From assembly GCF_016892625.1 (NCBI RefSeq), contig NZ_JAFEMW010000003.1, positions 124,001 to 188,000 of the forward strand: 64,000 bases of DNA, written 5' to 3'. Positions within the stretch are counted from its first letter, which is position 1; the number at the start of each line of letters is the position of its first letter. A program made the position numbers and the translations under genes. Source of the stretch: Brevibacterium sp. RIT 803. Lineage in GTDB: Bacteria > Actinomycetota > Actinomycetes > Actinomycetales > Brevibacteriaceae. This document shows, in pieces, positions 8,776-18,492 of this stretch. The notes beneath the pieces are model-generated. The model was not told where the DNA came from, did not search any database, and saw nothing but the letters and a program-made list of their open reading frames with translations.

Positions 8776-11700
8776 CTACGTACTTGCCTCACTGTTGGTG
8801 AGCCCGATTCCGTCATTCCGCTTCAGCGCATGTTCTTCCACGAGTCGAACCAACTCACCCATCGCTGGCCACTGCTGGCTACTTGCAGGCACTATCCGCC
8901 CATTTGCAAATCCGTCAGAGACAATTTGCAACAACTCAGTGAAGTTCTCGGCTACGTTACGGCCCTGGGCCCAATCGGGATAAGTGCCTCGTTCCTTTCC
9001 ATAGCTTTTGAGATCCGGCACGAAATGCACTGCCATGCCGCCCGTCAAATCGAAGTCGTAGACGATAGACGAGTAGTCGGTGATGAGAACATCGGTGACT
9101 GCCATCAGATCTTCGACGTGAGGACAGTCCGAAACATCCTTGACTCCCGGGAGGTCCGTTTTCTCAGGCTTCGCCACGTGGTGCGCACGCACGAGAACGC
9201 GAGCATCGGTCGCTTCCGCGAGCCTCTGCGGGTCGAGAAACTGTCCCCAGCACATTTGACGACCGTCCCGATCCGAGTTCCTCCACGTGGGCACATACAG
9301 GATTATTCGTTCATCAGCGTCTAAGCCTAGTTGCTTCCGTATCTCGTCCTGTCGGCGGAGACAATGGAGCAATCGAGCATTTCGTGGCTGTTCTCCCACG
9401 ACAATTTTGCCTTCGTGTCCCAGGCTCGCACGCAGGCTTTTCGCCGCCTCCTCCGACTGTGCCAACAGCAGATCCCATTGCGGTACCTCGATCCGCATAA
9501 TACGACGGTAGCTCAGAGGCACCTCGCGACGTGAAATGTCCAACAAAAGCTTCTTGATCGGTGTCCCGTGCCAAGTCTGGAGGTAGAACTGCCCCTCGCG
9601 CTTTCGTGTGTAATACGGGAAGTTGTTGTTGTTGACCCATACCCTGCTCGTTGCCATCGCCTTGTGCCATGCCGCGGTTCCCTCTACCACTGGGATGCCA
9701 CCGTCCGGTACATCGATACGGCGATCACGCACTGACCAATAGAGTGGGACTTCCTCCCTCTTAGCCTGAATTGCGTCGAATATTGCCCGAGGATTGTCGT
9801 TAGCGGACTTTCCGTTGTAAGACTCAAAGACGATCCCGCTCGCCAGCGGTCCCCAATCCCGATTGCGCAGAGCAAAACGGCCATACTTAGTCCGTTCCTT
9901 GGATGACCATGGTGGTGATGCCGTAATGGCTACAGAGCCGGAAGCACGCCCCTCAAGTCGGATGGTGTTCCATTCCGTGAACACATCGACAGGACGAATC
10001 GCGAGCTTCCCGGCGACTCTTGCCCATGAATCGGAAGTCTCAGGCGTGGTGCCGAACCGCACGTGATATCCGCCCGACAGTTTAGCTACGGTGCCATTTT
10101 CCGGACCAGCCGTCGTGAGGTTATAGACCGTTGTGAATCCACCGTCGGCATGCATCGTGGTTTCCTCGGGAGCAATCGTCTGTCTGGATGATTTGAGGAC
10201 TACGCTGAGCCTTTGCGGAGGGTCAATTCTACCCGTAAGCATGAGTCGATCTCGGTCGCTGCCGGCGCCCGTCACGCTGACTCGGACCGCCCGTTGGGCG
10301 ACCTTCACTTTTCCGGCAATATTAGGCTCAGGCCGAGCGCTTCCAGTATCGGGAAGAAGATAATCGACGGAATCATAGTAGACATCTGCCGTCTGTCCAT
10401 CGGCCTTCTTGGCTCTGAGCGCCCATATCCGGTCTCCACCGGCCTTGTATGCGTCAGGCAGCGGAGGGAGCGCTCCGCTGAAGATCGAACGGTTCTGAAC
10501 AACTAACTGGTGGGTCTGATGGCGGTGAACCAGCTCAAGTGCGCGGACATCTGCATCGGATGACAAGTTCACGGTGATTCTTCCGCCCTGGACGGAGACG
10601 TTCTTGGCAATGATTGGAACAGTAGGGAGCGAGACAGGACGGATTGACAATTCATCGTGCTCGTCGGCGATGACAGTTACACGCTGACCAGCGACCATTG
10701 GACTGGGTGCAATCATCCCAACCACCGTAGACGAGGTTGCGGGCGCTTTGAGGCGGGTAACCCTAGCGTCAAATACCCCGAAGAGGTCGATTCCTCGCGG
10801 TGAGATATCGTCGATCTCTCGGAAGTCGAAGCGAACCCTGAAACCGCCACCGGCATAGCTACGCCACGGATCTCCGGCTTCTAGGTCAACCCGATTGTCG
10901 TCTCGGCTGTCGACTGGCAAGTCGAATACTGTGGCCCCGTCCATCACGCCTTGGATCCGAACACCAAGTTCGGTTGGATCGATTCCAGGAATATAGGCAC
11001 AACCTTGGAGTTCAAGCACTCCTTCGCTCACCCACCTGGCATTCCTCACTAGGACAACCGGTCTAAAATCTACCTGCCGTGCCCTCAACAACTGCGAAGG
11101 CAACCGAGTTTCGAGTCGGTCCACATATGTAGGAGCAACATTCCAACGCCCATCGGCATACTTCAAAGGCACTGCAGTTGTCTCTTCGAGCCGCGTGCCG
11201 AGAATTTCTTCGATATCGTCAAGTCTGCCGGTGGCCACAACCCACATGAAAAGTCGTTCCTGAGCAGGGATAAGCTTCCATGCTCGCCGTGGCATCGTCT
11301 TCTTCAGATCGTTCGCAGCCGTGCACACCGTTCTGCGAAACCTTTTTGATGCCGTGTCCAAATACTGTGCATGCATGGCAAGATCCGTGCCCATCCAGAT
11401 AGCATAGGCCCTTGTTCTAACATTGTCCGGCTCATGTTTGAGCACATTGCTGAGTGCCTCAATAACCTCCAACTTGGCGCGCAAGTCTGCCAGTCGGGCT
11501 TTGCGCCGAGAGCGTGTGTCCCGGCCTTCGGCCAAGCGCCATGCGTACACATCAGTGGTCAGCACATCAATTGCTGCAGCGCCGACCAGCGCCCGGTAGA
11601 CGGGTTCTTGATCTTCATAATTGGAGTAGGACTTCATGTGGCCGACGTGCCGATCCCAAAAATCGCGTCGATAGACTTTGTTCCACAGAACCGGCTCCTC

Positions 11701-12303
11701 AAGCAGTTCAGGCATGTCATCGAGTCGAACGGCCAACCGTTGACGGGCATGCACACTCGCCGTCAGCTTCGGCCGCGATCTTCCCACCGCACCAATTCGG
11801 ATATATGACCCCGTTGCGATGTCAGAGCCGGTGCGATCGAGGGAGTCGACCATGGTGGCGTAGGCATTCGGTAGAACTTCATCGTCTGCGTCTGCGAATG
11901 CGAGATAGTCTCCGCGAGCTGCTTCGACACCGCGATTGCGTGCAACAGCCGGACCGGAGTTGCGACCGGTAATCACATTGACTCGACCATCAAGTTCCGC
12001 GACCTGTTTCGCCTTCGCCACAGTATCGTCATTGGAACCGTCGTCGACGAGGAGAACTTCGAGGTCGATGCCCTTTTGAGCGAGGATACTGTTCAGGCAC
12101 TTCTCGATGAAGTCACTTGCGTTGAATGTCGGCACCACGATGCTGAGGGAAGGCCTGTCTTCCCCACGGCTGGCCCACTCCGCCGCGACCGAATCATCCG
12201 AGGAGTCATCGGTGAACTTGGACTTTCGTTTATAATCCCGGAATCCTTCGATTCCGCCGTGCCGCAGGTGCCACAGTGCCTTACGCCACTGCCGACCGGT
12301 CAC
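8776..12303 (-). CDS. GT2 glycosyltransferase / CDP-glycerol glycerophosphotransferase fusion
   Basis: This 1175-residue protein starts at a GTG whose GTGA overlaps the stop of the preceding gene. Residues 1-25 carry a basic, amphipathic WRKALWHLRHGG segment. Residues 52-300 are a GT2 (GT-A) domain with IVVPTFNASDFIEKCL and FADADDE, the latter supplying the metal-binding DxD. Residues 420-770 are beta-rich sequence with no family I recognise. Residues 790-1150 are a TagF-type CDP-polyol phosphotransferase (QTWHGTPIKKLLLDI near 906, LITDYSSIVYDF near 1071). GT2-TagF arrangements are known in teichoic-acid-like polymerases that alternate sugar and glycerol phosphate, as in capsule polymerases. 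It is the last gene of the eight-gene operon and probably builds the repeat unit of the main chain. Confidence 0.85.
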   Translation of the reverse strand: MTGRQWRKALWHLRHGGIEGFRDYKRKSKFTDDSSDDSVAAEWASRGEDRPSLSIVVPTFNASDFIEKCLNSILAQKGIDLEVLLVDDGSNDDTVAKAKQVAELDGRVNVITGRNSGPAVARNRGVEAARGDYLAFADADDEVLPNAYATMVDSLDRTGSDIATGSYIRIGAVGRSRPKLTASVHARQRLAVRLDDMPELLEEPVLWNKVYRRDFWDRHVGHMKSYSNYEDQEPVYRALVGAAAIDVLTTDVYAWRLAEGRDTRSRRKARLADLRAKLEVIEALSNVLKHEPDNVRTRAYAIWMGTDLAMHAQYLDTASKRFRRTVCTAANDLKKTMPRRAWKLIPAQERLFMWVVATGRLDDIEEILGTRLEETTAVPLKYADGRWNVAPTYVDRLETRLPSQLLRARQVDFRPVVLVRNARWVSEGVLELQGCAYIPGIDPTELGVRIQGVMDGATVFDLPVDSRDDNRVDLEAGDPWRSYAGGGFRVRFDFREIDDISPRGIDLFGVFDARVTRLKAPATSSTVVGMIAPSPMVAGQRVTVIADEHDELSIRPVSLPTVPIIAKNVSVQGGRITVNLSSDADVRALELVHRHQTHQLVVQNRSIFSGALPPLPDAYKAGGDRIWALRAKKADGQTADVYYDSVDYLLPDTGSARPEPNIAGKVKVAQRAVRVSVTGAGSDRDRLMLTGRIDPPQRLSVVLKSSRQTIAPEETTMHADGGFTTVYNLTTAGPENGTVAKLSGGYHVRFGTTPETSDSWARVAGKLAIRPVDVFTEWNTIRLEGRASGSVAITASPPWSSKERTKYGRFALRNRDWGPLASGIVFESYNGKSANDNPRAIFDAIQAKREEVPLYWSVRDRRIDVPDGGIPVVEGTAAWHKAMATSRVWVNNNNFPYYTRKREGQFYLQTWHGTPIKKLLLDISRREVPLSYRRIMRIEVPQWDLLLAQSEEAAKSLRASLGHEGKIVVGEQPRNARLLHCLRRQDEIRKQLGLDADERIILYVPTWRNSDRDGRQMCWGQFLDPQRLAEATDARVLVRAHHVAKPEKTDLPGVKDVSDCPHVEDLMAVTDVLITDYSSIVYDFDLTGGMAVHFVPDLKSYGKERGTYPDWAQGRNVAENFTELLQIVSDGFANGRIVPASSQQWPAMGELVRLVEEHALKRNDGIGLTNSEAST

Positions 12304-13181
12304 GGGTGTCCACCACCAATCTCCTTTGTCTGTTCGAGAATGCTGTCTACGAGCGAAATATAGTCAGCTTCTCGGTAGTGGAACGGTTGTGGGCCCCACT
12401 TGTGGGTCTTGTCGATTCGAACCTGATTGCTTGACCTCACCACCGAAGCCGGCACCAGCAATCGTGCTTCTTTACGATACCGGATGTAGTTCGTGTTCGC
12501 CGCTAACGCTCTGTCCGCATAGTCCTCAGCCTCCGTTGGCTTGACGGTTCGCAAGGTTGTCCAGGCGTCGCCGAGACCGCCACCTCGGGACAGGGCTCGT
12601 CCAGCGTCACGGGTACCCCGCTGAAGTTTCCGCCATTGCCTTCCAAGTTTTGCAATACCGTCGTTCTGTGGGTGCTTCGCACCATCGACGGCTCCCGCCC
12701 ATTCGATATCGAGCAGTAAAGTCTTATCCCACAACCCTGCTTTATCGAGGCCTGCCTTTAGTTTATCGAACCCTGACTTCCATGCCTCGAAGTGTTCGTC
12801 GGTACCGAACTCAACCAAACGTGCTCCTGCACGACGCGCGACCCGAGCGACTCCACTGGATTCGACTTCAAGTGAGTTAGTCATGGTCGTCCCATCAAGA
12901 AACAGCCAAAAACCTCGTCGTTCGTCAACGAGGTCGATAAGAACGAGGTCAAGATCCTCTGCATTCTTTACGATTCTTGCGATCCCATTGCCTTTGAGGT
13001 CGCTGGTCACCATCCGTTTCTGGAACGCAGAATCGAGTCCGCTGATATCGACATCTTTGGAACCATGCGGCGATTTGAGACTCGTCACCGAATGCCGCGC
13101 AACGTAGGTGACCACATTCGACGCGGGGATGAACTCACAGGTGTCACGACTGACGCAGGAGCCGAAGATCGCGATATTCAT
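12300..13181 (-). CDS. DUF6270 domain protein (SGNH-like)
   Basis: A 293-residue protein. It opens with IAIFGSCVSRDTCEF, the signature of DUF6270, and near residues 263-278 has DKTHKWGPQPFHY, the second conserved block of that family. The GSC start plus a late D-x-x-H block recalls the SGNH/GDSL hydrolase arrangement, so an esterase or acyltransferase on the glycan is possible, but no member's reaction is known to me. No signal peptide, so cytoplasmic. ATGA overlaps with both neighbours (TagH-like upstream, GT2-TagF downstream) indicate translational coupling and a shared job in polymer assembly. Confidence 0.8.
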   Translation of the reverse strand: MNIAIFGSCVSRDTCEFIPASNVVTYVARHSVTSLKSPHGSKDVDISGLDSAFQKRMVTSDLKGNGIARIVKNAEDLDLVLIDLVDERRGFWLFLDGTTMTNSLEVESSGVARVARRAGARLVEFGTDEHFEAWKSGFDKLKAGLDKAGLWDKTLLLDIEWAGAVDGAKHPQNDGIAKLGRQWRKLQRGTRDAGRALSRGGGLGDAWTTLRTVKPTEAEDYADRALAANTNYIRYRKEARLLVPASVVRSSNQVRIDKTHKWGPQPFHYREADYISLVDSILEQTKEIGGGHP

Positions 13182-14488
13182 GTGTGTGAGTCCTGAGCAA
13201 TCGAGTCGGTCGTCTCCCTCAGTTTCTGACGCTCGAGATAACGTTCATCAGCAATCTTGCGTGCCCTCGATTCGAGGCGTCGACCAGTCAGGTCATCTGA
13301 TGCAGCCACCGATGAAGCTCTGTCCTTGGGATCCGCCGCGCGGAGGACAACCCTTTTATTACTTGGGCGCAACCGCAGAGGCGGTGGCTCGTCGTGGATT
13401 CGTGGCGCGCTGACTGCTTCAGACGCAGGCTTGGGCAAGACTGGGAATTTCGCAACAGCCAGTTGTTCGACGTCGATTTTCTCTGTCCACACCTGTGACT
13501 CTGCTGCAGCCAGGAGCGGTTCTTCCGTCTCTTCGATTTCATCGACGTGAGTATTACGCCTTACGTGGCGAGCATTTTCTGGTCGCTTCACCTTGTTAAG
13601 GCGGGAAGCATGACGCGGAATCGGATCTCTGATCAATTCGGGTTCAAGAATATTGATCTCTTCTTTGACGGCGCTGCTGACGACATCGTGAAGAAGCTTG
13701 TCCGCAATATCCTCCTTGCCTTTGGCAACATTCCAGGCCCACCACCGGTACTTTTCAGCCACAGCCTCGGCAGGGCCATTCATGAGAATCTCACCCTTAT
13801 GCATCCACACAGCACGCGTACACAGCTCCTGGATCACCTTCGCTGCGTGGTTGACAAGCAGAACGGTGCCAGCTTCAGCAAGCAATTCGTCCATAGCTTT
13901 TTCGCTTCGTTCTGCGAAGGTCGCATCACCGGTCGAGAGAGCTTCGTCGATGAGCATGATCTTCGGTCGCGCGGCCAGCGCGATTGCAAACCGCAGCCTT
14001 GCGCCCATTCCCGAGGAGTAGGTCCCCATGGGACGGTGGATGGCTGCGCCCAAAGCGGAGAGATCGACGACATAGTCGAAAGCTTCGGCCGCTTCCTCCG
14101 GTGACAGCCCCATGGCCAGACACCCCAGACGGACATTTTCACTTCCAGACAGTGCCGGCTGGAGAGCCGCACTCACGCCGAGGAGCAGAGGCTGATAGCG
14201 GACGAGAATACGGCCGCGATCGGGTTGTTCGACTCCTGCAACATTACGCAGGAACGTCGACTTACCGGAGCCGTTAGCACCGACAATGCCAACCATCTCA
14301 CCTTCGCGAGCGATGAAGTTCACTCCCCGCAGTGCACGGACGGTCGTCTGCCCTTGGCGCCCGCGCAGAACATTGCCCACACGTCGCAGCCCCTTGGCCT
14401 TCAGGCCCGGATCATTGGTGTTGACGGTATAGCGCACCTGGACGTTCTCCGCCACGATGTTAGGTTCTTGGAGCTCAGAGTCGACCAT
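13178..14488 (-). CDS. tagH: ABC transporter ATPase, TagH-like, with long C-terminal tail
   Basis: A 436-residue ATPase of the polysaccharide/teichoic-acid export class. Residues 25-235 form the nucleotide-binding domain: Walker A GANGSGKST, signature YSSGMGARLRF, Walker B IMLIDEALSTGD, switch LLVNHAAK. From about residue 240 to the end the sequence turns charged, Glu/Arg/Pro-rich and probably partly disordered, unlike the beta-sandwich of Wzt-type chain-recognition domains. It shares 14 bases with the upstream permease gene and an ATGA with the DUF6270 gene. With the permease it should flip the finished lipid-linked polymer across the membrane. A second, shorter copy is at 39173. Confidence 0.9.
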   Translation of the reverse strand: MVDSELQEPNIVAENVQVRYTVNTNDPGLKAKGLRRVGNVLRGRQGQTTVRALRGVNFIAREGEMVGIVGANGSGKSTFLRNVAGVEQPDRGRILVRYQPLLLGVSAALQPALSGSENVRLGCLAMGLSPEEAAEAFDYVVDLSALGAAIHRPMGTYSSGMGARLRFAIALAARPKIMLIDEALSTGDATFAERSEKAMDELLAEAGTVLLVNHAAKVIQELCTRAVWMHKGEILMNGPAEAVAEKYRWWAWNVAKGKEDIADKLLHDVVSSAVKEEINILEPELIRDPIPRHASRLNKVKRPENARHVRRNTHVDEIEETEEPLLAAAESQVWTEKIDVEQLAVAKFPVLPKPASEAVSAPRIHDEPPPLRLRPSNKRVVLRAADPKDRASSVAASDDLTGRRLESRARKIADERYLERQKLRETTDSIAQDSHT

Positions 14489-15374
14489 AGCTCTCCTCCC
14501 CTCGCCAGAAGAATAGGAATCCGACGATGAGCAAGCCGAAGGCCCAGACGATTGCCATGAACCACAACCACGGAGATGAGTCGGTAGCGTAAAGCAGGGA
14601 ATTCCTCACCAAAGTCAGATAGGCGTGCATCGGGTTGAACTGCATTGTTGCCAGAATCGCAGGATGATCAGCCAGGCGATCTTCGATGGAGAAGAAGACG
14701 CCCGAACCATACAGCCAGAACCGACTGACGATGGACATGAAATTCGTCAGGTCCGGGATCTTGTGGCCTACTCTCGCCAGGAAACAAGCGAGTCCGACGT
14801 TGAAGATCGTCTGCAGAATGATAACTGGAATAACGAGGACAACTCTCCAAGTAATCACGTCTGGAGGGGTGATGACAGCGATGAGCAGAACCATGACGAC
14901 GGCGGTTGGAATGAAGTCGAGGAAGTTCCGCACGACAACGGAGATCGGCAGGGCCGCGCGCGGGAACTGGAAGCCTTTGATCATCGAGGCACCCGACCGG
15001 ATCGCCCCGGTTCCGCCAGTCATGGACTTACCGGTGAACTGGAAGAAGAAGACACCGATGATCAGATAACCGAGGAAGTTGTCGATATCACGATCGGATT
15101 CGAGGATGAATCCGAAGATGAACCAGAAGGCCATCACCGACAGCAGTGGATTGAGGAACAGCCAACCGTAGCCGAGAAGGTTCTTTCTCGTCGACCCGCT
15201 CATCTTGGCCCGAGATTCGGCCAGGATGAAGTGCCGACGGTTCCACAGCGCCCCAAGGTAGCTGCGCAGGCTGGTGCGTCGACCAACAGGGACGAGCCCC
15301 TCGCTCGAGACAGACGGAATCGAGCTCAGGCCCAGCGGATTTGTCGCCACGCTTGAGCTTGTCGTCTCACTCAC
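14475..15374 (-). CDS. tagG: ABC transporter permease, TagG-like
   Basis: An ABC-2-type membrane permease of the polysaccharide export family with about six hydrophobic segments (for example LLSVMAFWFIFGFIL and YLIIGVFFFQFTG) and the usual C-terminal LIVGFLFFWRGEESYGRL. I start at GTG 15374 (product VSETTSS, 299 residues) because its GTGA overlaps the upstream gene's TGA, as elsewhere in this operon; the frame is open 21 codons further up, inside the neighbouring coding region. The N-terminal 35 residues are cytoplasmic and variable. It partners the TagH-like ATPase directly downstream. The substrate is presumably the wall polymer made by the surrounding transferases. Confidence 0.9.
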   Translation of the reverse strand: MSETTSSSVATNPLGLSSIPSVSSEGLVPVGRRTSLRSYLGALWNRRHFILAESRAKMSGSTRKNLLGYGWLFLNPLLSVMAFWFIFGFILESDRDIDNFLGYLIIGVFFFQFTGKSMTGGTGAIRSGASMIKGFQFPRAALPISVVVRNFLDFIPTAVVMVLLIAVITPPDVITWRVVLVIPVIILQTIFNVGLACFLARVGHKIPDLTNFMSIVSRFWLYGSGVFFSIEDRLADHPAILATMQFNPMHAYLTLVRNSLLYATDSSPWLWFMAIVWAFGLLIVGFLFFWRGEESYGRL

Positions 15375-17134
15375 CTGACACCAACCTCTGTGAGCTGCGA
15401 ATAGACCTGTCCGTATCGACGACCGATGTCCTTCCACCTCCGAGTCCCAAGAACATGTTCACGTCCATTCTGTCCCAAACTCTTTCTCGCGCTAGGATCG
15501 CAGGCCAACTGAGAGAGCACGTCTGCCAGCCCCTGGGGACTCTCCGGATTGACATAGAGGCCTGCATTTGCCGGGACCAATTCCCTCAGCGCCGGCAGAT
15601 CGGAGATGATCACCGGACGGGCCAAGCCCATTGCTTCGATCGGTTTGATCGGGGTCACAAGTCCGCACACCGGCACGTTCTTACGGGGGACGACGATTGT
15701 GTCGAGCGCCAGCTGACGCTCAATCGCCTCAGTCTGAGACACCCGTCCAGTGAAGACCGCGTGCTCGCCCAGAGCCTTGGCACGTTCTCGCAGCTCTGGC
15801 AGCGCGACACCGTCTCCTGCAATGAGGAGCCGCAGATCAATGCCTTGGGCGCGCGCAAGGATGACAGCGTCGACCAGGACATCGAGGCCTTCATAGCCGA
15901 CGACCGAGGCAGCGGTGCCTACCCAGATTCCCTCTTCAGACATTCCGAGGCTGGCCCTGACCTCAGCCGGTGTGCGGGAGACGTCAGCGTTGACGACGGC
16001 GTCGGAGACCGAGTTCGGGATGAGGGTGATCTTGTCTGCCGGTACTCCGCCCGCAACGAGGTGGTCACGCATGGTTTCGCCGAGTGTGATGACCGCATCG
16101 GCAGCCGTAGCGACCTCAATCTCTTTGGCTCGCATGAGTTGGAAACGCTGGCTGGATCGACGGGCTGCGCGATCGGCAAGAGTGGATCCGCCTGCTGCCC
16201 AGGTTTCTTCAAGCACGCCACGGACCTCGTAGACCCACGGCAGGCCAGCAGCGTGCGCTGCTGCACCGGTGGCCAGACCGTTGACATAGTGCGTGGTCGT
16301 GTGGAGAACCTGGGCCCCACATTCCTGTGCCTGAGTGGCAAGCCAGTCTGCCTGATCACGCAGACGGGCAGAGGGTGTGGGCAGCGGACGCAGCGGCACC
16401 TGCCGCATGTAGTCGATACCGTCGACGGACTCGACCGGGCCTGAGCTTACCCGCCCGATCGTCACCGGATAGGAGGGCCGGGTCGCTGCGGCCACCCGGT
16501 GTCCGGCATCCTGCAACGTGGTGAGGATGGCGTGCGAACGATATGCGTATCCGGAGCGGGTGTGGGGCAGAGAGTTCGTCAGCACGTGCAGGGCCGCGGG
16601 CCGGTCGGTCTCACCCATCGTGGAGCTCGTTGAAACCGGCTTCGCGGCTCGGACACGCCTGGCCGTGACGTGACTCGTTGCGGTGGGCCACCAGCCTGGC
16701 TGCAGGCAAAGCCGTTCGTCGACGAGCCTAGTGCGACGAGCACCGTCGGGCAGGACGTCGATCGCCTCGTCGAGCTGACCTTTGGTCCAGCGAATGCGTG
16801 AACTCAGAGCGGCAGCGTCGGCCACCGAGTCAGCGATGCCTTCGGCCTCGTCGAGGAGTCCGAGGTTAAGGGCGATCTCTCCCAACAACCTGGACGGCGT
16901 CAGAGATTTCGACACGAGGCACTTCGCCTTCGTCTCCTGCCCCAGCAACCAGGCTGATGCAGCCTGTCCTGCATCACCGGGCACGAAGCCGAGGGCATGG
17001 CCGATGAGGCGCGAAGCTGGCCCGGGCAATCGCCGGGCGAGCTGCATACCGAAGAACACACGATCATCGTTGATGTGGGACGCCGTCGTCGAAGCCACAT
17101 TGGCAAGCTGGCGGACGAGGAAGATCAGGTTCAT
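15371..17134 (-). CDS. GT4 family glycosyltransferase with helical N-terminal region
   Basis: A 587-residue GT-B enzyme. Residues 1-190 are helix-rich and lack known motifs. The GT4 core begins at HVLTNSLPHTRSGYAYRSHAIL and includes VYEVRGVLEETWAAGG, LIPNSV, VGYEGLDVLVDA, LLIAGDG and PIKPIEAMGLARPVI, the last carrying the nucleotide-sugar-binding E of the E-x7-E region. I start at ATG 17134 because it gives an ATGA overlap with the preceding GT4 gene; the open frame reaches 17206 but would run far into that gene. It probably adds a sugar to the lipid-linked polymer precursor on the cytoplasmic face. Donor and linkage cannot be read from sequence. Confidence 0.85.
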   Translation of the reverse strand: MNLIFLVRQLANVASTTASHINDDRVFFGMQLARRLPGPASRLIGHALGFVPGDAGQAASAWLLGQETKAKCLVSKSLTPSRLLGEIALNLGLLDEAEGIADSVADAAALSSRIRWTKGQLDEAIDVLPDGARRTRLVDERLCLQPGWWPTATSHVTARRVRAAKPVSTSSTMGETDRPAALHVLTNSLPHTRSGYAYRSHAILTTLQDAGHRVAAATRPSYPVTIGRVSSGPVESVDGIDYMRQVPLRPLPTPSARLRDQADWLATQAQECGAQVLHTTTHYVNGLATGAAAHAAGLPWVYEVRGVLEETWAAGGSTLADRAARRSSQRFQLMRAKEIEVATAADAVITLGETMRDHLVAGGVPADKITLIPNSVSDAVVNADVSRTPAEVRASLGMSEEGIWVGTAASVVGYEGLDVLVDAVILARAQGIDLRLLIAGDGVALPELRERAKALGEHAVFTGRVSQTEAIERQLALDTIVVPRKNVPVCGLVTPIKPIEAMGLARPVIISDLPALRELVPANAGLYVNPESPQGLADVLSQLACDPSARKSLGQNGREHVLGTRRWKDIGRRYGQVYSQLTEVGVR

Positions 17135-18492
17135 GAGACCGCCTGTGTGAGGACACGCTCGTAGCTGTGACCCATAGCCGCAGCCGAGGCGTGCCGGATC
17201 ACCCATTCACGAGGTTTCTGACCGGCAGGAGGATTAGTGCCGAATTCTTCTCCGGCTTCAACGCGGTGTCGCATCCGAGTCATGGCCGCGGACACTGAAG
17301 TGACATCCCCGGGAATCGCCACTTCACCGGCTGCGGTGCTGGTGATGATGTCTGCGGCCTCGCCGGCGACGACGCCCAGGACCGGGATCTTACGAGCCAT
17401 AAGCGAATAGAGCTTCGAGGGCACCGTGCATTCGTAGGACTCGAGTGGGCCGAGACTCACGAGGCCAGCATCGGCCCAGTCCCAGTGGGCGGCGAGTTCC
17501 GCTCCTGCGTGCTGAGAATGGAACTCGACAGGGACCCGGTGTTCAGCCGCCACGGACTTGAGTTCGGCCGAAACCACACCATCGCCGACGATGCGCAGGC
17601 GCACGCCCTCGGTGTGGGCCAGAGCACGGATCGAGGTGCCCAGGTCCTGGGAGCGTCCGACGGTGCCCACGTAGAGCAGATTTAGTCCGGTGCGTGCGGC
17701 AGAAGAGCTACGGTTCACGAAGTCGGCTGCGTTCACGGGCTCCTCAGCCGGTGGGATCAGGGGAATCGCTCCAGTGGCGGTCAGCCCGGAGGCACCTTCG
17801 AGCTCTGCAGGAGAGACCCCGCTGCGCACCACCTCGGCGGTCACGCCCCGCTGCTCCAAGCGGTGCTTGAAACCATCCGTAGTGACGACGACGACCGCGG
17901 CGCGACGCTGGGCACGGGTGAGAAGATCCGGCAGGAGCCGATGTTCGAGAGAGCCGGTGAGTGTGCCCGGCAGGTATTTTCCGAGGGCACCGGTGACCAG
18001 GTTCATCTCAGAGATGAGATCCGGCCAGGCGTCGCGTACCTCGGCGACGTGCGGCACGTGCAGAATCCGGGACAGGGAATCTCCGGCGAGCAGGAACGGT
18101 AGTGCCGGGGTCGTGGAGACGATGACATCGGGTTTCATCCTGCCGCGCAGCCGGTCGATGACGGCGGATATGGCACCGGTGGCCGACACTGTCTGGTCGA
18201 GCATCTGTCGCGCCATAGACGAACCACTGTGCAGATAGGGAACCCGCAGGATCCGTTCGCCGTCGATTCCGGTGTCCCAGGTGCCGCCGAGGCGCACTGC
18301 GACTCGACGGCGACCTCGACCAACCCGGGACCCGAAGAATCCGTCTCTATCGGGATAGGGGTAGTGCGGGTGCGGGGCGACGGTGATGACCTGATGGCCG
18401 GCGGCGCGGAGGTGGTCGACAAGTATCCGCCACCGACGCTGTGGGGCACCGACCTCAGGGTAGTAGTAGTGACTGAGAAGCAGGATCTTCAT
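17131..18492 (-). CDS. GT4 family glycosyltransferase (WcaI/WbuB-like)
   Basis: A 453-residue protein starting KILLLSHYYYPEVGAPQRRW, the classic N-terminus of WcaI/WbuB-type GT4 enzymes with the glycine/proline donor-side loop. Later motifs are HVAEVRDAWPDLI, LLYVGTVGRSQDLGTSIRA, LRIVGDG and VPSKLYSLMARKIPVLG, corresponding to the donor-binding half. There is no signal peptide; such enzymes work at the inner membrane face. It directly follows the priming transferase gene with an ATGA overlap, so it is a good candidate for adding the second sugar of the linkage unit. Its exact donor is unknown. Confidence 0.88.
   Translation of the reverse strand: MKILLLSHYYYPEVGAPQRRWRILVDHLRAAGHQVITVAPHPHYPYPDRDGFFGSRVGRGRRRVAVRLGGTWDTGIDGERILRVPYLHSGSSMARQMLDQTVSATGAISAVIDRLRGRMKPDVIVSTTPALPFLLAGDSLSRILHVPHVAEVRDAWPDLISEMNLVTGALGKYLPGTLTGSLEHRLLPDLLTRAQRRAAVVVVTTDGFKHRLEQRGVTAEVVRSGVSPAELEGASGLTATGAIPLIPPAEEPVNAADFVNRSSSAARTGLNLLYVGTVGRSQDLGTSIRALAHTEGVRLRIVGDGVVSAELKSVAAEHRVPVEFHSQHAGAELAAHWDWADAGLVSLGPLESYECTVPSKLYSLMARKIPVLGVVAGEAADIITSTAAGEVAIPGDVTSVSAAMTRMRHRVEAGEEFGTNPPAGQKPREWVIRHASAAAMGHSYERVLTQAVS

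Noticed and set aside
14625-15356. Plus-strand open frame of 243 codons
   Set aside because: Mirror of the TagG-like permease; Glu/Asp/Gln-rich as expected for antisense of a membrane protein.
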